A stretch of DNA of 64,000 bases from Bacteroidales bacterium (lineage in GTDB: Bacteria; Bacteroidota; Bacteroidia; Bacteroidales; UBA932). Position numbers and translations under genes: made by a program. Below, in pieces: positions 63,434 to 64,000 of this stretch. The notes beneath the pieces are model-generated. The model had not been told where the DNA came from. It worked only from the letters and a program-made list of their open reading frames with translations, and did not search any database. The stretch's first letter is position 1, and each line of letters opens with the position of its first letter. The stretch spans positions 1-64,000 of the forward strand of contig SUYX01000002.1 of the NCBI GenBank assembly GCA_015060225.1, in the 5' to 3' direction.

Positions 63434-64000
63434 ATGAGCAATTTTTCCAATGCTGTCTTAAGACACCGTACAATTGATGCATGTTTGAGGGACACATCCC
63501 GCAAATATACACTTATAGATCTTATAAATGCTTGTACAGCAGCCATAAAGGAAAAACATGGCTCTAAAGTAGGCAATAAATTCAAAGTATCGGTAAGATC
63601 CCTCCAGCTCGACCTGCAGACCATGCGTTGCAAAACAAAAGGGTATGGTGCCCCTATAGTGGTATATGAGCAGAAATACTACAAATATAAAGACCCCAAT
63701 TATTCTATATACAAGTCTAAACTTGGAAAGGAGACACTCGGCCAGATATCAGAGCTGGTAGATTCATTAAGTGAGTATTCTTCATTCAACGGACTCTCAA
63801 GCCTCAAGAACATTTCACATATCCTGCATGAAGAGATTTCGGCAAAACTGCAGAAAAGGGAGAGTGTGATTGAAAATGAAGCAAGAAGGAATCCGTTGGG
63901 GCTGGAATATTTTGACACCATACATGATGCAATAATAAATAAAAAAGCCCTGTGCATAGGATATTTCTCATCACGCTCCAACAATATCATGAGCATCATC
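63434..64000 (+). CDS. WYL-domain transcriptional regulator, 3' end cut by window
   Basis: About 189 residues visible, open to the window edge. The start MSNFSNAVLRHRTIDACLRDTSRKYTLIDLINACTAAIKEKHG and the following VSVRSLQLDLQTMRCKTKGYGAPIVVYEQKYYKYKDPNYSI match the winged-helix part of Bacteroidota WYL regulators. Helices with LGKETLGQISELVDSLSEYSSFNGL come next, and the visible end (HDAIINKKALCIGYFSS) begins the WYL ligand domain. The effector is unknown. Confidence 0.85.
   Translation, partial: MSNFSNAVLRHRTIDACLRDTSRKYTLIDLINACTAAIKEKHGSKVGNKFKVSVRSLQLDLQTMRCKTKGYGAPIVVYEQKYYKYKDPNYSIYKSKLGKETLGQISELVDSLSEYSSFNGLSSLKNISHILHEEISAKLQKRESVIENEARRNPLGLEYFDTIHDAIINKKALCIGYFSSRSNNIMSII

Overview
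The window is a chromosomal stretch of a Bacteroidales-type bacterium (phylum Bacteroidota), moderately AT-rich and gene-dense. The evidence is the phylum-specific -7 promoter motif TAnnTTTG upstream of about 25 transcription units, weak Shine-Dalgarno sites, many short lipoprotein signals, and typical gene sets: the KorDABC/acyl-CoA synthetase operon, etfB-etfA-acyl-CoA dehydrogenase, ATP-type PEP carboxykinase, a TamA-like lipoprotein beside a TrmH methyltransferase, zapA-rny, and the DUF2520/KdsC/Maf group. The genus cannot be fixed from sequence alone. No phage, transposase, CRISPR array, rRNA or tRNA was recognised.

Layout. 1-4000: a thiamine salvage operon on the minus strand (methyltransferase, thiM, a thiE-tenA fusion, thiL) behind a TPP riboswitch with its own intrinsic terminator. 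4044-4966: nine copies of a 102-bp (2 x 51-bp) tandem repeat. 5000-10700: TSCPD protein, lipoprotein nitroreductase, YbaK, a second array (7 x 52 bp), GNAT, M28 peptidase, a possible nuclease-fold protein, pyrophosphatase. 10800-20600: second M28 peptidase, PIG-L deacetylase, FNT-like channel, superoxide reductase, glycosyltransferase, envelope lipoproteins, lipocalin, then a minus-strand run mtaD - purine nucleoside phosphorylase - HAD - MBL for purine/methylthioadenosine salvage. 20700-28250: radical SAM protein, PhzF, and an energy operon (ADP-forming acyl-CoA synthetase, small membrane protein, 2-oxoacid:ferredoxin oxidoreductase). 28300-34900: zapA operon, a structured RNA (6S candidate), rny, TamA-like protein, two SpoU methyltransferases. 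34870-43670: minus-strand run ABC-F, tatC, tatA, thioesterase, Ca2+-ATPase, valS. 43800-47500: etfBA-acyl-CoA dehydrogenase. 47500-64000: membrane protein with split zinc ribbon, DUF2520, SLC13 transporter, KdsC, Maf, RecQ, PckA, VanX-like dipeptidase, Tpx, patatin, two tandem NagA paralogues, lipoprotein, YgfA, MarC and a truncated WYL regulator.

Metabolic reading (inference): amino-acid or 2-oxoacid fermentation, with ferredoxin-linked oxidation and substrate-level ATP formation, an Etf-linked acyl-CoA dehydrogenase and an ATP-type PEPCK, plus oxygen-stress defence (superoxide reductase, Tpx).

Most notable: (1) two copies of a ~112-nt structured element, each between convergent genes, with identical unpaired core strands but stems whose sequence differs while pairing is kept; (2) the second of two adjacent NagA genes has lost at least four active-site residues; (3) the 9-mer TTCCCGACA/TGTCGGGAA occurs 20 times; (4) two unrelated 51/52-bp tandem arrays; (5) a TPP riboswitch attenuator heading an operon whose first gene is a methyltransferase of unknown role, with a decayed duplicate of that gene's 3' end next to it.
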